Shown: positions 18,152 to 26,541, counted from the first letter of the stretch. The stretch: 64,000 bases of DNA from WLWS01 sp965243105 (GCA_965243105.1 CBDEUC010000003.1:1612001-1676000), one strand, 5' to 3'. A program made the numbers and translations. Notes: generated by a model not told the origin, from the letters alone.

Positions 18152-18868
18152 ATGAGTAGCGCGATCAATATTGATAGCCTGTCAAAAAGCTACGGCCAGC
18201 AGGACGTCCTGTCGAACGTCAGCCTGGAGATAAATGAAGGTGAATTTCTCGGTCTTATCGGTATCAATGGTGCTGGCAAGACTACGTTGATCAAGTGCCT
18301 GCTGGATTTCACCCAGTTCGATAGCGGCACTATCAGTATATTTGGCGAAGACAGCTCGCGCGTGCAGTCACGCAGCAGGCTGGCTTTCTTGCCAGAAAAA
18401 TTTATTCCACCTTACTACCTCAGCGGCAGGGATTTCATTGTTTACATGCATGAACTGCATGGCGTGGATTATGACAATGAAAAAGTGGAAGACATGCTGC
18501 GCATGCTGGACTTTGATCCGGCCTATATCGACAAGTCGGTAGCGCAACTTTCAAAGGGTATGTCACAAAAGATTGGCCTCGCCGCCTGCCTGCTGAGTAA
18601 CAAGCAACTGTTGTTACTGGATGAGCCCATGAGCGGCCTCGATCCGAGGGCCCGCGCCTACCTCAAGCGTTACCTGCTGGAGAAGAAAGAACAGGGCATG
18701 ACTCTATTTTTCAGCACGCACATGCTGGCGGACGTGGAAGCCCTGTGTGACAAGGTGGCAATCCTGCACCAGGGCAAGCTCAGTTTCGTTGGATCCCCTG
18801 CCGAGTGTTGTGAGAAATACCAGGCCGCAAACTTTGAAGACGCCTACCTCGCCTGCGTATCATCTTAA
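18152..18868 (+). CDS. ABC transporter ATPase subunit
   Basis: A 238-residue nucleotide-binding protein with Walker A GINGAGKT (about 39-46), Q-loop region FLPEKFIPPYYL, signature LSKGMSQK (a variant of LSGGQ), Walker B LLLLDEPMSGLDP and the switch His in FFSTHM. It belongs to the CcmA/NatA-like class that pairs with ABC-2 permeases, so the natural partner is the permease at 14164-14934. The start is ATG 18152; an earlier in-frame start would lie inside the pilin terminator. Confidence 0.85.
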   Translation: MSSAINIDSLSKSYGQQDVLSNVSLEINEGEFLGLIGINGAGKTTLIKCLLDFTQFDSGTISIFGEDSSRVQSRSRLAFLPEKFIPPYYLSGRDFIVYMHELHGVDYDNEKVEDMLRMLDFDPAYIDKSVAQLSKGMSQKIGLAACLLSNKQLLLLDEPMSGLDPRARAYLKRYLLEKKEQGMTLFFSTHMLADVEALCDKVAILHQGKLSFVGSPAECCEKYQAANFEDAYLACVSS

Positions 18869-18870
18869 AA

Positions 18871-18990
18871 CGGCCTTTTTTCGATCATACTGCGTTCTCA
18901 TCTTTCTCAAATGCTCATGTACTTGTTTGTACACTCCGCTTTTCAAAAGACTCGTGCCTTGTCTGCTCGAAAAAATTCTCGTTTTAAGAC
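18871..18990 (+). repeat. dispersed repeat, copy A (inverted relative to copy B)
   Basis: About 120 bp after the ABC ATPase gene are homologous to the reverse complement of 20929-21097. Shared blocks include ATGCTCATGTAC, TGTACACTCCGCTT, CTCGTGCCTTG and CGAAAAAAT-CTCGTTTT, with roughly 80-85 percent identity by eye. The centre is itself a dyad built on GTAC...GTAC. The two copies bracket the four metal-handling genes. A structured intergenic repeat family or miniature mobile element is likely. Confidence 0.7.
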
Positions 18991-19053
18991 CCGTGCGAAA
19001 GTATAGAAAATAAACGCCCTTATGTTTTCTGTGCCAGGCTTGAAGTTGTTCTA

Positions 19054-19440
19054 TTAGAGGACTCTCGGTGCGACAAAGGCAAAGAAAAAGCCCAGCAGGT
19101 AAAGCAACACGGAAAACCCGTACAGCCACGCATTAATTTTCCTGATCCTGTTGCAGGCCCTGGCCAATTCCGGATCGCTGGGGCAGGGTGCATTTCTCAT
19201 TTTCCACTGGTAGATACCCGTTACCAGTATTAAAGCCCCGGCGATGCCAAACACCTCGACCTTGTAGGTGGAAAGTACCACCAGCTGAGGAACCGCCGAC
19301 ACCAGCCCGGCCAGTGCCGCGCCTGCGCCAAGGGAAACCAAAAGTGCAGGAAGCGCACAACAGATGATGGTCCCAAAGCTGGTAAACAGGTTGAGAAAGG
19401 GAAGTATTAATGACCTGTTGCTGATCTTGTCCACGGTCAT
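19054..19440 (-). CDS. MerT-like membrane transporter
   Basis: A 128-residue protein with about three to four membrane helices. The first helix carries a vicinal cysteine pair in GTIICCALPALLVSLGAG (Cys27-Cys28), the hallmark of MerT-type inner-membrane transporters. A second cysteine pair lies in the loop after helix 3 (CPSDPELARAC, Cys86 and Cys96), as in MerT. The upstream gene encodes an exported heavy-metal-associated domain (MerP-like) and ends TAATG into this start. No mercuric reductase or MerR gene lies here, so the metal may be mercury, copper or another thiophilic ion. Confidence 0.75.
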   Translation of the reverse strand: MTVDKISNRSLILPFLNLFTSFGTIICCALPALLVSLGAGAALAGLVSAVPQLVVLSTYKVEVFGIAGALILVTGIYQWKMRNAPCPSDPELARACNRIRKINAWLYGFSVLLYLLGFFFAFVAPRVL

Positions 19441-19805
19441 TACTTCCTGTTTATGCTATCGACATTATAACCGGCGTCGACTATCAGTTTTGTCAGCGTA
19501 GCGTCGGGTAACTGCTTGCCCTGTTTCGTGTAAATGCTGACCAGGCCTCCTGCAAGGTCAACCCTGATTCCCGAGACCTCTTCCCGCTTCATAAACACTT
19601 TCTCAATTGCCTGTGCGCAAAAGTCACACACCAGTCCAAATACATTCACGTTGATCTCTTCGCCGGCGGGATCAACCGCACCGGCAGACAGTTGCACAGT
19701 ACTTATACCCTGGCTGTGATCGTGGCCATGATGATCCTGTGATCCTGCATATACGCCGCCTGTTAAAAACATGCCTGCGAAAATCAAACTATTTACATGT
19801 TTCAT
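19440..19805 (-). CDS. exported heavy-metal-associated (HMA) domain protein, MerP-like
   Basis: A 121-residue periplasmic protein with a signal peptide (SLIFAGMFLTGGVYA), a His-rich patch HHGHDH and a C-terminal HMA fold. In that fold VFGLVCDFCAQAIEKVF supplies the CxxC metal site (Cys60/Cys63), and VDAGYNVDSI is the typical last strand. It should pass a soft metal to the MerT-like protein. ATG 19805 is chosen because GAGG lies 5 nt upstream; a GTG at 19814 is also in frame. The stop overlaps the transporter start by one base. Confidence 0.8.
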   Translation of the reverse strand: MKHVNSLIFAGMFLTGGVYAGSQDHHGHDHSQGISTVQLSAGAVDPAGEEINVNVFGLVCDFCAQAIEKVFMKREEVSGIRVDLAGGLVSIYTKQGKQLPDATLTKLIVDAGYNVDSINRK

Positions 19806-19818
19806 ATTCCTCACCTAT

Positions 19819-20448
19819 TCAAAATCGATGTACAAAGTTAAAAAGAACTTTTCCCGTGCTTGAATACCCGGCCTCCAACAGGCTTGGCCCTTTGAAGAAC
19901 CTGAGAAGTGGCGTTACCACCAGCTCGTTGCGGGATTCAGGTGCATGTCTTGCTTCGAGCATGATCCACGTATGCATTTTTCCAAACTCGGCGATATAGG
20001 GCGCAATGCCTACCCTGGCCTTGTGTCGAAAGTTCTCTTCGATGGCGGAAGACAGCGTCAGCCTGTTTTCGTAGGAAAGAAAATAGCGTCGTGTTTCCCA
20101 GTCGGCGGCGATGCTTGCATAGGCCACGGGATCGACATCACCGCCGTGGTCCTGGCTTGTCATACCGGCACCGGTTTTCAGGTACAGGTTTGCCTGGGAG
20201 TGCCTTTTATTCCAGCGCTTGAGCAGGTTGTTGAGTTGAATGGCATGTACCTGGAATTCAAACTCCCTCCAGTACTCCGCCTTGTAACCCAGCGAATAGA
20301 ACGCCGTCGGCGAGTAATGAAGATGCCCTGAATAACGGTCGCCATCATTCATGCTCATCAGTGTCCAGCCGCCCGGGTAGGAAACAGGCCGGGCCGCGGT
20401 GTGGCTGCAGGCGAAAATTGCCAGCACAAATACGAGAAAACGAAACAT
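19819..20448 (-). CDS. putative exported beta-rich protein of the metal cluster
   Basis: A 209-residue protein with a signal peptide (FRFLVFVLAIFACSHTAA) and alternating aromatic/charged segments ending in VLFNFVHRF, a terminal Phe as in outer-membrane beta-barrels. It is rich in Tyr, His and Arg. I do not recognise the family. It lies between a Cys/His-rich exported protein and the HMA protein with only 13 bp to the latter, so it is probably in the same operon and may act in metal passage or sensing at the outer membrane. Confidence 0.6.
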   Translation of the reverse strand: MFRFLVFVLAIFACSHTAARPVSYPGGWTLMSMNDGDRYSGHLHYSPTAFYSLGYKAEYWREFEFQVHAIQLNNLLKRWNKRHSQANLYLKTGAGMTSQDHGGDVDPVAYASIAADWETRRYFLSYENRLTLSSAIEENFRHKARVGIAPYIAEFGKMHTWIMLEARHAPESRNELVVTPLLRFFKGPSLLEAGYSSTGKVLFNFVHRF

Positions 20449-20513
20449 ACCTTCGCTCCATGAAAAAACAAGAACAGGTGCCCTGCTACGGCACCGTGAA
20501 ACGTGGATCGAGG

Positions 20514-20855
20514 TCAGGCGTTTGGTGGTGGTGTGGGGATCTTCGGGTGGTTTTGTGCCTGGCCCGTGATTACTGCCGGGCCGCGGTCGAGGGCTCTTAA
20601 TTTACCCTGCGTGAGAAAAAGGGCAGGGACCATGCTGCTCGTGCCGCTGTGGCAATTTTCCTGGCAGCAGTCGTCCCAGTTCCTGTCCGGGTTGTCATCG
20701 ATGTCCACCTGTGAATGACAGCCGGGCATTTCCATGTCGGACTGGGAAACCGGCGACTCCTTATCCATGGTGGACAGGCAGGCAGCAATGCTGGACTGGG
20801 AAAAACCCAGTACAAGGGAAAGAATCAGGAAGTACCTGGCGATTAAATTCAACAT
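20514..20855 (-). CDS. small exported Cys/His-rich protein, probable metal binder
   Basis: A 113-residue protein: signal peptide (YFLILSLVLGFSQSSIA), then CLSTMDK, MEMPGCHSQ and DDCCQENCHSGTSSM, giving six cysteines with adjacent His and Met, followed by a Pro-rich tail. Composition and co-direction with MerT/MerP-like genes suggest periplasmic metal binding. I do not recognise a named family. It is the first gene of the minus-strand cluster. Confidence 0.6.
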   Translation of the reverse strand: MLNLIARYFLILSLVLGFSQSSIAACLSTMDKESPVSQSDMEMPGCHSQVDIDDNPDRNWDDCCQENCHSGTSSMVPALFLTQGKLRALDRGPAVITGQAQNHPKIPTPPPNA

Positions 20856-20928
20856 AACTGGCCTGTAATTATAGTACTTTTGAGACCAGCAGGATCACTC
20901 TTAAGTTCAGGAAACGAGATTTTATTTA

Positions 20929-21097
20929 AAAAACGAGGATTTTTTCGTACAGGCAAGGCACGAGGCTTTCGAGAAGCGGAGTGTACAGGCCAGTACATGA
21001 GCATTCGAGAAAGACGTGGCAGGTAATTGCTCCTGCATTACCTGCATTTCCGCCATCCCTGGCGGTCAACGCAGCATGTGCGAAAAAAGACCGTTTT
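20929..21097 (-). repeat. dispersed repeat, copy B with a 55-60 bp hairpin insertion
   Basis: Read on the minus strand this matches copy A (18871-18990), except that an extra block of about 55-60 bp sits between TGCGTT and TCTTTCTC. The insertion holds two hairpins: GCAGGTAAT/ATTACCTGC with a 9-nt loop and CCGCCA/TGGCGG with a 4-nt loop. Copies A and B are in opposite orientation on either side of the metal genes. Confidence 0.7.
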
Positions 21098-21103
21098 TTT
21101 TAC

Positions 21104-21853
21104 CTAGTAGCGTCGGCTGCGGCTACGTAGACCACCCGTGACAGGAAAAGGCGTCTCCCTACCCACCAGGGTTTCAATAAGCAGCAGCTCTTCATCATCA
21201 TGGTTCTTGAACGGTGCCGGGCGAATCAACTGGCTGCCTCCGCTGCCGGCGCTGATGTAACGGGGTGCGCTGTGGTGGGTGGAAACGATGGTCTCGGTAT
21301 CAGTCGTATCGCTCAATGAAGCGAGGTCCGTGGTGCCGTAACAGGTGCAAATGTAGGACTCGTCCGGATCGCTTTCCACGTAGACGCCGGTACCGCGAAT
21401 TCCAATAGTGGCGACTGCGGTGGTGATGCGATGTTTTCTCTTGCCAAACACGGACAGCAGCTTGCCGGTCACAAGACGCATGACGCCCACGGATTTTTCC
21501 TTTGCCTGCTGGCTTAGCGTCGGTTCAGGATCCGGCTCCAGCTGCAGGCTGCCATTGCTGCGCAGGATAAAGGCGTCCTTGCCGACAACGAAGATAATGT
21601 GGCTCTTGTTGCCCGTTTCCACGAGGTCACTGGCGATGATGGGTGTTTGCATGTTGGCGCGCTGGCCATTGACCCTGACCTCACCGCTCATGGCAAATAT
21701 CGAGCGTCCGGCCGGAAGCCTGGGTGCACGGCCCAACGCCTGGGCCTGCAGGTTTCCAAGTGGTTGCAGCGGGTTTCCAATGAAGTAGGCGCCGGAGGCC
21801 AGCATGGCCAGTAGCACCGAGCGGCGTGGATCGTCGAACTTGTCGTGACTCAT
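21104..21853 (-). CDS. FecR-domain exported protein
   Basis: A 249-residue protein. The N-terminus DPRRSVLLAMLASGAYF could be a twin-arginine or ordinary signal anchor. The core fits a FecR domain: GRSIFAMSGEVRVNGQRA, a central FVVGKDAFILRSNGSLQL strand pair, and ITTAVATIGIRGTGVYVE, the characteristic ATIGIRGTG motif. A CTCYG segment follows, and the C-terminus is Arg-rich (RSRSRRY). There is no adjacent ECF sigma factor or TonB receptor, so it belongs to the stand-alone FecR-like group rather than the iron-citrate type. It is divergent from the beta-barrel gene. Confidence 0.75.
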   Translation of the reverse strand: MSHDKFDDPRRSVLLAMLASGAYFIGNPLQPLGNLQAQALGRAPRLPAGRSIFAMSGEVRVNGQRANMQTPIIASDLVETGNKSHIIFVVGKDAFILRSNGSLQLEPDPEPTLSQQAKEKSVGVMRLVTGKLLSVFGKRKHRITTAVATIGIRGTGVYVESDPDESYICTCYGTTDLASLSDTTDTETIVSTHHSAPRYISAGSGGSQLIRPAPFKNHDDEELLLIETLVGRETPFPVTGGLRSRSRRY

Positions 21854-22041
21854 TGCAGGCTCCTTTGCGGTCTGGACGGAAGGTCTAATTTACCAGTGCT
21901 TGCCCCTGGAACCCCCTATTTTTCTTAATTTTGCGCCGCCTGTCGCACATTTTTCTTGTATTTTCACGAAAATAGTACTTAAATTTGTCTAAATTCAGTA
22001 GTTTATTGATTTTAATTAGAGTAATTCGTAAAGAGTTAAGC

Positions 22042-22944
22042 ATGCGCACGCCCGTTCAAAATGGAAGTCGGAAGGTCTTGCTGGCGACGCTATTGCTCGC
22101 CCTGAGCTTCTCTGCGAGTGCAGCCGGCTACTACGGCGAGGGCCTCTATCTCGACGCTGATATCGGCCTGCGTTATGACAGTAACCTCGGACGCTCCAGC
22201 GAGTCAGCCGATATCGAGGAAGACATGATCACGGCCTTAAGTGCCGGTGCGGGTTACCTCAAGTCCATCAGCCCCAACAGCCAGCTGTTAATTTCCGCCT
22301 ACCTTGCGCACGAGAATTTTGCCGAGTTTGACGATCTCAACACCATCGCCGTCAACAGTGACATTGTCTACACGCTACAACCAGGCACTGGCTACCTTGC
22401 TCCCTGGTACGAGGCGCGCCTTGGTATTCGCGCGGAAAAATACAACAAGAGCAACATACGCGACGGCCATATCCTCAGGGCCGGTGTCGGGGCAGGCAAG
22501 CGCCTCAGCGACCGCATCCTGCTGAAGCTGGACTATGACTACTTTCACAGGGATTCGGATTCCATCGTGTTTGATACGCGGGTTCACGAGCTTGGCGGCC
22601 AGGTGGTCTACAGTTTTCGACCTGCCATCTCACTCTTTGCCAATTACAACCTGCAGGTGGGTGATGTTGTCTCCACGGCTACACCCAATGCAGAAATCCT
22701 TGCCGCCTCGAAAGCAGTAGCGCCGGATGATGTCTTTAGCCCCATCGGTGGGCCGCGCTGCATGAATCGCCGCTGCGCCTACCGCCTGGACTCGGTGGGC
22801 CATCGCATGGAGCTGGGCCTTGAGGCATTGATAAACCAGTATGCCAGCATCGATTTGTCCGCTGCGCGCTTTATCGTCGATGCTGACGGCGTACCGACCT
22901 ATCGCGGCTGGATATACCGCGCCGGGCTATACTTCCAGTTCTGA
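22042..22944 (+). CDS. putative outer-membrane beta-barrel protein
   Basis: A 300-residue protein with a Sec signal peptide (LLATLLLALSFSASA|AGYYGEG). Alternating amphipathic strands include DADIGLRYDSNLGRSSE, LLKLDYDYFHRDSDS and SLFANYNLQVGDV, and the last residue is Phe (RAGLYFQF), the classic BAM signal. ATG 22042 is preferred: it gives a proper signal peptide and has AAAGAG upstream. Its divergent partner is the FecR-domain gene, so the two may be co-regulated. The substrate is unknown. Confidence 0.7.
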   Translation: MRTPVQNGSRKVLLATLLLALSFSASAAGYYGEGLYLDADIGLRYDSNLGRSSESADIEEDMITALSAGAGYLKSISPNSQLLISAYLAHENFAEFDDLNTIAVNSDIVYTLQPGTGYLAPWYEARLGIRAEKYNKSNIRDGHILRAGVGAGKRLSDRILLKLDYDYFHRDSDSIVFDTRVHELGGQVVYSFRPAISLFANYNLQVGDVVSTATPNAEILAASKAVAPDDVFSPIGGPRCMNRRCAYRLDSVGHRMELGLEALINQYASIDLSAARFIVDADGVPTYRGWIYRAGLYFQF

Positions 22945-23021
22945 GGGTGATGACTATGATGAATACACTGACGCGGTGCTATAATGTGAAATACACGAAT
23001 CATCAGCGTGGACTTATTCCA

Positions 23022-23552
23022 ATGTTGAAATACCTGCTCATCATCCTGCTGGTTTTCAGTAGCCCTGCCGGTGCGCGCATGTACCAGTGGGTTGACCCTG
23101 AAAGCGGCTCCACCCAGTTATCGGGCAAGCCGCCCATGTGGTATCGCAGCGCGGAGAAAGGCCCGCGTGTTTTTGTATTTGAAAACAGCCGCGTGATTGA
23201 TGACACGAATATCGAGGTGTCCGATTCAGAGCGGGAAAAACTGCGCCAGCAGGCTTTTCTCCAGGCTGAGAAGGACAGGGAAAAGGCAAAGCAGAAGTTG
23301 ATGGACGCCAAGCGTCTTGATGCGGAGCTTGCACTGAAGAATGCACCACCAAAAGGCAGCGAAGAACCCATGCCCGAGATCATCGAGGATCCCATCGAGG
23401 ACGAGTTGGCTGAACTGGAGAAGCCGCCTGAACCAGCCGGGGACGAGGATGCCACCATGGAAGCGATGAAAAAGCTTATTTCCGACTGGGAAAAGGTGCA
23501 GACCGACAGGGCCCGCAACGTGCTGCAGGCACCGGCGGATTCACCGCAGTAG
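23022..23552 (+). CDS. DUF4124-like exported protein with coiled-coil tail
   Basis: A 176-residue protein: signal peptide (MLKYLLIILLVFSSPAGA), then RMYQWVDPESGSTQLSGKPP, the start of a DUF4124-type domain, followed by a long charged helix (about 70-110) and an acidic Pro/Glu-rich region. The start is ATG 23022; the in-frame ATG at 22947 would destroy the signal peptide. It follows the beta-barrel gene by 77 bp and converges on the kinase gene 8 bp downstream. Its function is not known. Confidence 0.65.
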   Translation: MLKYLLIILLVFSSPAGARMYQWVDPESGSTQLSGKPPMWYRSAEKGPRVFVFENSRVIDDTNIEVSDSEREKLRQQAFLQAEKDREKAKQKLMDAKRLDAELALKNAPPKGSEEPMPEIIEDPIEDELAELEKPPEPAGDEDATMEAMKKLISDWEKVQTDRARNVLQAPADSPQ

Positions 23553-23559
23553 CGGCTGA

Positions 23560-25083
23560 CTAGTTAAACAGGGATTTTATTGTTCCGAACAGGGAGGTGT
23601 CCTGGGAGCCGGCGAGGTTTTTCAGGGCAATAAGTGATTCGTTTTTCGGATTGATCCTCAGTCCGTACTCAATGTAAGTCTTCATTTTTTCCATGTCATT
23701 TTTTGCCAGCGCCTGTTCCGCCTGTAGCGCGTAGCGATCGGCAATCTCGAGTATGCCATTCACCGCATCCTGGTTACCCGGATCAAGTTCCAGCAGGCGC
23801 GTGAAATAGTAATAGGCATTGTCCTTGGCCGGGTAGGTCAGCTTGTATTCCTCCAGCGACTGCTTGCCAAGCCAGGCCAGTGCCTGCATGACTTCCTCTG
23901 AAACCGGTTCCGGTGCGGGCGGAGGGGCTGGCCTGGGTTGCGGTGTTGTCGTCGCCACCTCCGTGGCGGGCTCGCTGCCTGTACTTCCAGCGTCAACCGG
24001 GCCTGCCTGGTTTTCAACTGCAGGTGTTGGCGCGGGCGTCGTTGTCGGCGTGCTCGCCGGGATCATCACCGGCGCTGCGTCCAGCGTGGTATTGGTGGAT
24101 ATGCGGTTGGGAACCGGCGCGTCGCTCTTGATCCTGATCTCGATGTACTTCAATGATGAAAACATGATCATTCCCAGCAGCACCAGCCCCATCAGGATCT
24201 TGTTTGCACGCTTCTTGCGCAATTCTTCATCTTCCGCCGCACGCTGGCCGGTGATGTCATAGGTGATGTCCTGCTGTGTCTGGTTTCGCTTCTCCTGCAG
24301 GGTGGCGATGGCGCGCGCAAGATCCTCGGCATCGGCAAAGCGCTCGTCCCGCTTCTTGGCCATCATCTTGTTTAGCAGTGGCTGGAATTCCGCGAGGTCC
24401 TCCGGTAGTTCAGGGATCGGTCCCTGCTTGTGCTGGATGACGATATCGATGACGGAATTCGAGACGTAGGGTTTTGAACCGGTCAGCATCTCGTAAAAAA
24501 TGCAGCCCATGCTGTAAATGTCGGCGCGCCCGTCAATCTTCTGCCCGTCCGCCTGCTCCGGGCTGACATAGTTGGGGCTGCCAAGGAAAATCCCGGTTGA
24601 GGTCAGGTCACTGTCGGTATCCACCTCCTTGGCGATACCAAAGTCAGTCAGGATAGGCGTGTCGTTATCGGAAAAAAGGATGTTCGCCGGCTTCACATCA
24701 CGGTGCACGATGCCATGCTTGTGGGCTTCGCCAAGAGCGATGGAAATCTGGTAAAGGTAATCCAGCACCTCGTCGGGGGAAATGGGTAGCTCGAGCCGTT
24801 GCTTGAGGTCCCCTCCCTGCACGTACTCCATGGAGATGTAGAGCAGGTCATTGGCGATACCAATATCGTAAATGGTAATAATGTTGGGATGCTTGAGAGA
24901 TGCGAGGATGCGACCTTCGGCGAGAAAGCGCTCGCCCAGGTCCGAGTCATCCATCTTTACGTCATCAAGGATTTTCAGCACCACGTCACGGTGCAGGGAC
25001 TCCTGGGTCGCGAGGTAGACCGTAGCCATGCCCCCCTTGCCAATTTCCCGCTGAATTGTATACCCCTGGATCTCCATGGGCAT
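23560..25083 (-). CDS. Ser/Thr protein kinase with a membrane helix and repeat tail
   Basis: A 507-residue bacterial Hanks-type kinase: Gly-rich loop EIGKGGMATVY (about 13-23), Lys37 in VVLKIL, catalytic loop HRDVKPANIL (about 129), DFG near 148 and activation segment GSPNYVSPEQ. A juxtamembrane basic region precedes one membrane helix (about 293-312), a Pro/Thr/Ala-rich linker and a C-terminal helical repeat region (about 400-507) that probably lies in the periplasm. It is divergent from rsd. The start is ATG 25083 or 25077. Confidence 0.88.
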   Translation of the reverse strand: MPMEIQGYTIQREIGKGGMATVYLATQESLHRDVVLKILDDVKMDDSDLGERFLAEGRILASLKHPNIITIYDIGIANDLLYISMEYVQGGDLKQRLELPISPDEVLDYLYQISIALGEAHKHGIVHRDVKPANILFSDNDTPILTDFGIAKEVDTDSDLTSTGIFLGSPNYVSPEQADGQKIDGRADIYSMGCIFYEMLTGSKPYVSNSVIDIVIQHKQGPIPELPEDLAEFQPLLNKMMAKKRDERFADAEDLARAIATLQEKRNQTQQDITYDITGQRAAEDEELRKKRANKILMGLVLLGMIMFSSLKYIEIRIKSDAPVPNRISTNTTLDAAPVMIPASTPTTTPAPTPAVENQAGPVDAGSTGSEPATEVATTTPQPRPAPPPAPEPVSEEVMQALAWLGKQSLEEYKLTYPAKDNAYYYFTRLLELDPGNQDAVNGILEIADRYALQAEQALAKNDMEKMKTYIEYGLRINPKNESLIALKNLAGSQDTSLFGTIKSLFN

Positions 25084-25288
25084 TGATTATAATGCTATTC
25101 TGGGAAAAAGTAGTATTTAGCTTATGTATCTGGCAAACCTCGGGTTTCAGGGGCTCCTGGAGCATGGCACGGGAGCCACGGCGAGAATCGGGCAAGGCTT
25201 TTGCATGGCTAACTGGTATCATAGAAAGCCGGCTTGAAGGCAAGCTTCAGCTGGTAAGAATATAACTACGAGAACAGGGTGTGTAAGG

Positions 25289-25741
25289 ATGTCCGAGAAC
25301 AGTGGAGATGTAGTCGAGCGAAGGGGAGGCACTCCCCACGTCATTGAGAGCATGCTGACCGAGCGCAACCAGCTGCTGTCATTACTCTTGCAGGCTTCAG
25401 AGCTGAAGGCCGATTCCCCGGAAGAGCTGGACCGGGAACTGTTGAACGAGTTCTGCCAGGTACTGGTGGACTATATTGCCGCCGGGCACTTTGGTCTTTA
25501 CGAGCGTATTGTCGAGGGTACCGAGCGCCGTCGTGGTGTTGCTGAGCTCGCGGTGAAACTTTACCCGCGTATTGATGAGACCACCCAGGCCGCGCTGGCC
25601 TTTAACGAAAAGTATGACGCGGAGCGGGATGATATTGATGTATCAGGCCTGCACGAAGAGCTTTCCATCCTGGGCGAGGAGCTCACCACGCGTATCGAGT
25701 TCGAAGACCAGCTGATCCAGGTGCTTTCGCGCCGTCATTAA
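25289..25741 (+). CDS. rsd: Rsd/AlgQ family anti-sigma-70 regulator
   Basis: A 150-residue helical protein with the family core FCQVLVDYIAAGHFGLYERI (about 54-73), an acidic helix and a C-terminal FEDQLIQVL segment, matching Rsd/AlgQ in length and order. These proteins bind region 4 of RpoD and tune sigma competition in stationary phase. Because a sigma-54 promoter drives the pilin gene nearby, sigma competition may matter here, but that is only a suggestion. A signal GTAAGG directly precedes the ATG. Confidence 0.85.
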   Translation: MSENSGDVVERRGGTPHVIESMLTERNQLLSLLLQASELKADSPEELDRELLNEFCQVLVDYIAAGHFGLYERIVEGTERRRGVAELAVKLYPRIDETTQAALAFNEKYDAERDDIDVSGLHEELSILGEELTTRIEFEDQLIQVLSRRH

Positions 25742-25756
25742 TACCAGGCCCCTGTC

Positions 25757-26215
25757 TCAGGCCTCGCCCGAGGCGAGGTGCTTTGTCCTTATGTAGTCCT
25801 TATGCGAGATATATAAAAGGTCTGCAATCTTTCGAATAAAGTACTCCTCGTACTTGTCCAGCACCGCATCCGCAAAGGCCACGTGCCACAGCAGCTCGAC
25901 GATCTTGATCTTGTCCTCCTGTGAAAGACTGTCATTAATGAGGCGGGTGAACTCGTGCAGGGACACGCTGTGGTCCACCTCGCTTTCTGCCGCTTCAAGG
26001 ATTTCCCTGGCTTCTTCCGCATCAAGCTTGAAGTGATTGACCAGGGCGTCGTCGATGACCTTGCGCTCTTCCTGGTCGATACTGGAATCGGCGCGGGAGA
26101 TCTCCGTCATCAATACCGCGGCGGCAAATTCAATGGTGCCTTTTGCCGCCGAAGCGCTGCCCGCGGCATCCGCCTCGAGGTGACTTTCAAAAAGTTGTTT
26201 CAGTTTGCCAAGCAT
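25757..26215 (-). CDS. TerB/DjlA-like helical protein
   Basis: A 152-residue all-helical protein with the TerB-type acidic sequence EISRADSSIDQEERKVI (about 38-54) and a second half LLWHVAFADAVLDKYEEYFIRKIADLL, typical of the tellurite-resistance TerB fold and of DjlA N-domains. Such stand-alone TerB proteins are widespread in gammaproteobacteria and of uncertain role. It is convergent with rsd and followed (in its own direction upstream) by hspQ. Confidence 0.75.
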   Translation of the reverse strand: MLGKLKQLFESHLEADAAGSASAAKGTIEFAAAVLMTEISRADSSIDQEERKVIDDALVNHFKLDAEEAREILEAAESEVDHSVSLHEFTRLINDSLSQEDKIKIVELLWHVAFADAVLDKYEEYFIRKIADLLYISHKDYIRTKHLASGEA

Positions 26216-26223
26216 AAAATTCC

Positions 26224-26541
26224 CTAGTTCAGTTGCTGGTGCGCCTGGTAACGGCCGTTCTCAAATCCTGCAAAGTAAACATCTATGGAAGGATGGGAGA
26301 TGGCCTCGCCTGAAGCATCGGCATGCAGGTTACGCTCGGCCACGTAGGTCTCGTGCACCGCGTTATGCACCAGTACACGGTACCAGGGCTCGTCCTTTGG
26401 CGGCCTGCTTAGCGCCACCTGCTCGTACCACTCGTCGCTGTTCTGGAATACCGGGTCCACATCAACAATGACACCGCGGTAGTTAAAAAGTTTATGCAGG
26501 ACCAGCTGTCCGACATCAAATTTTGCTTCGCGTTGGGCCAT
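26224..26541 (-). CDS. hspQ: heat shock protein HspQ
   Basis: A 105-residue protein whose features fit HspQ (YccV-like domain): AKFDVGQLVLHKLFNYRGVI, VDVDPVFQ, and WYRVLVHNAVHETYVAERNL. HspQ binds hemimethylated DNA in vitro and acts as a specificity enhancer of Lon protease. ATG 26541 is used because it gives the usual short start MAQREAKFDVG; an upstream in-frame start at 26568 adds an unlikely extension. Confidence 0.9.
   Translation of the reverse strand: MAQREAKFDVGQLVLHKLFNYRGVIVDVDPVFQNSDEWYEQVALSRPPKDEPWYRVLVHNAVHETYVAERNLHADASGEAISHPSIDVYFAGFENGRYQAHQQLN

Noticed and set aside
19054..20855. Mercury resistance operon
   Set aside because: MerT- and MerP-like proteins are present, but merA, merR and merC/D are not, so the name would claim too much.
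25760..25777. Terminator between rsd and the TerB-like gene
   Set aside because: CCTCGCC/GGCGAGG can pair, but the hairpin lies in the end of the TerB-like coding region and lacks a T-run.
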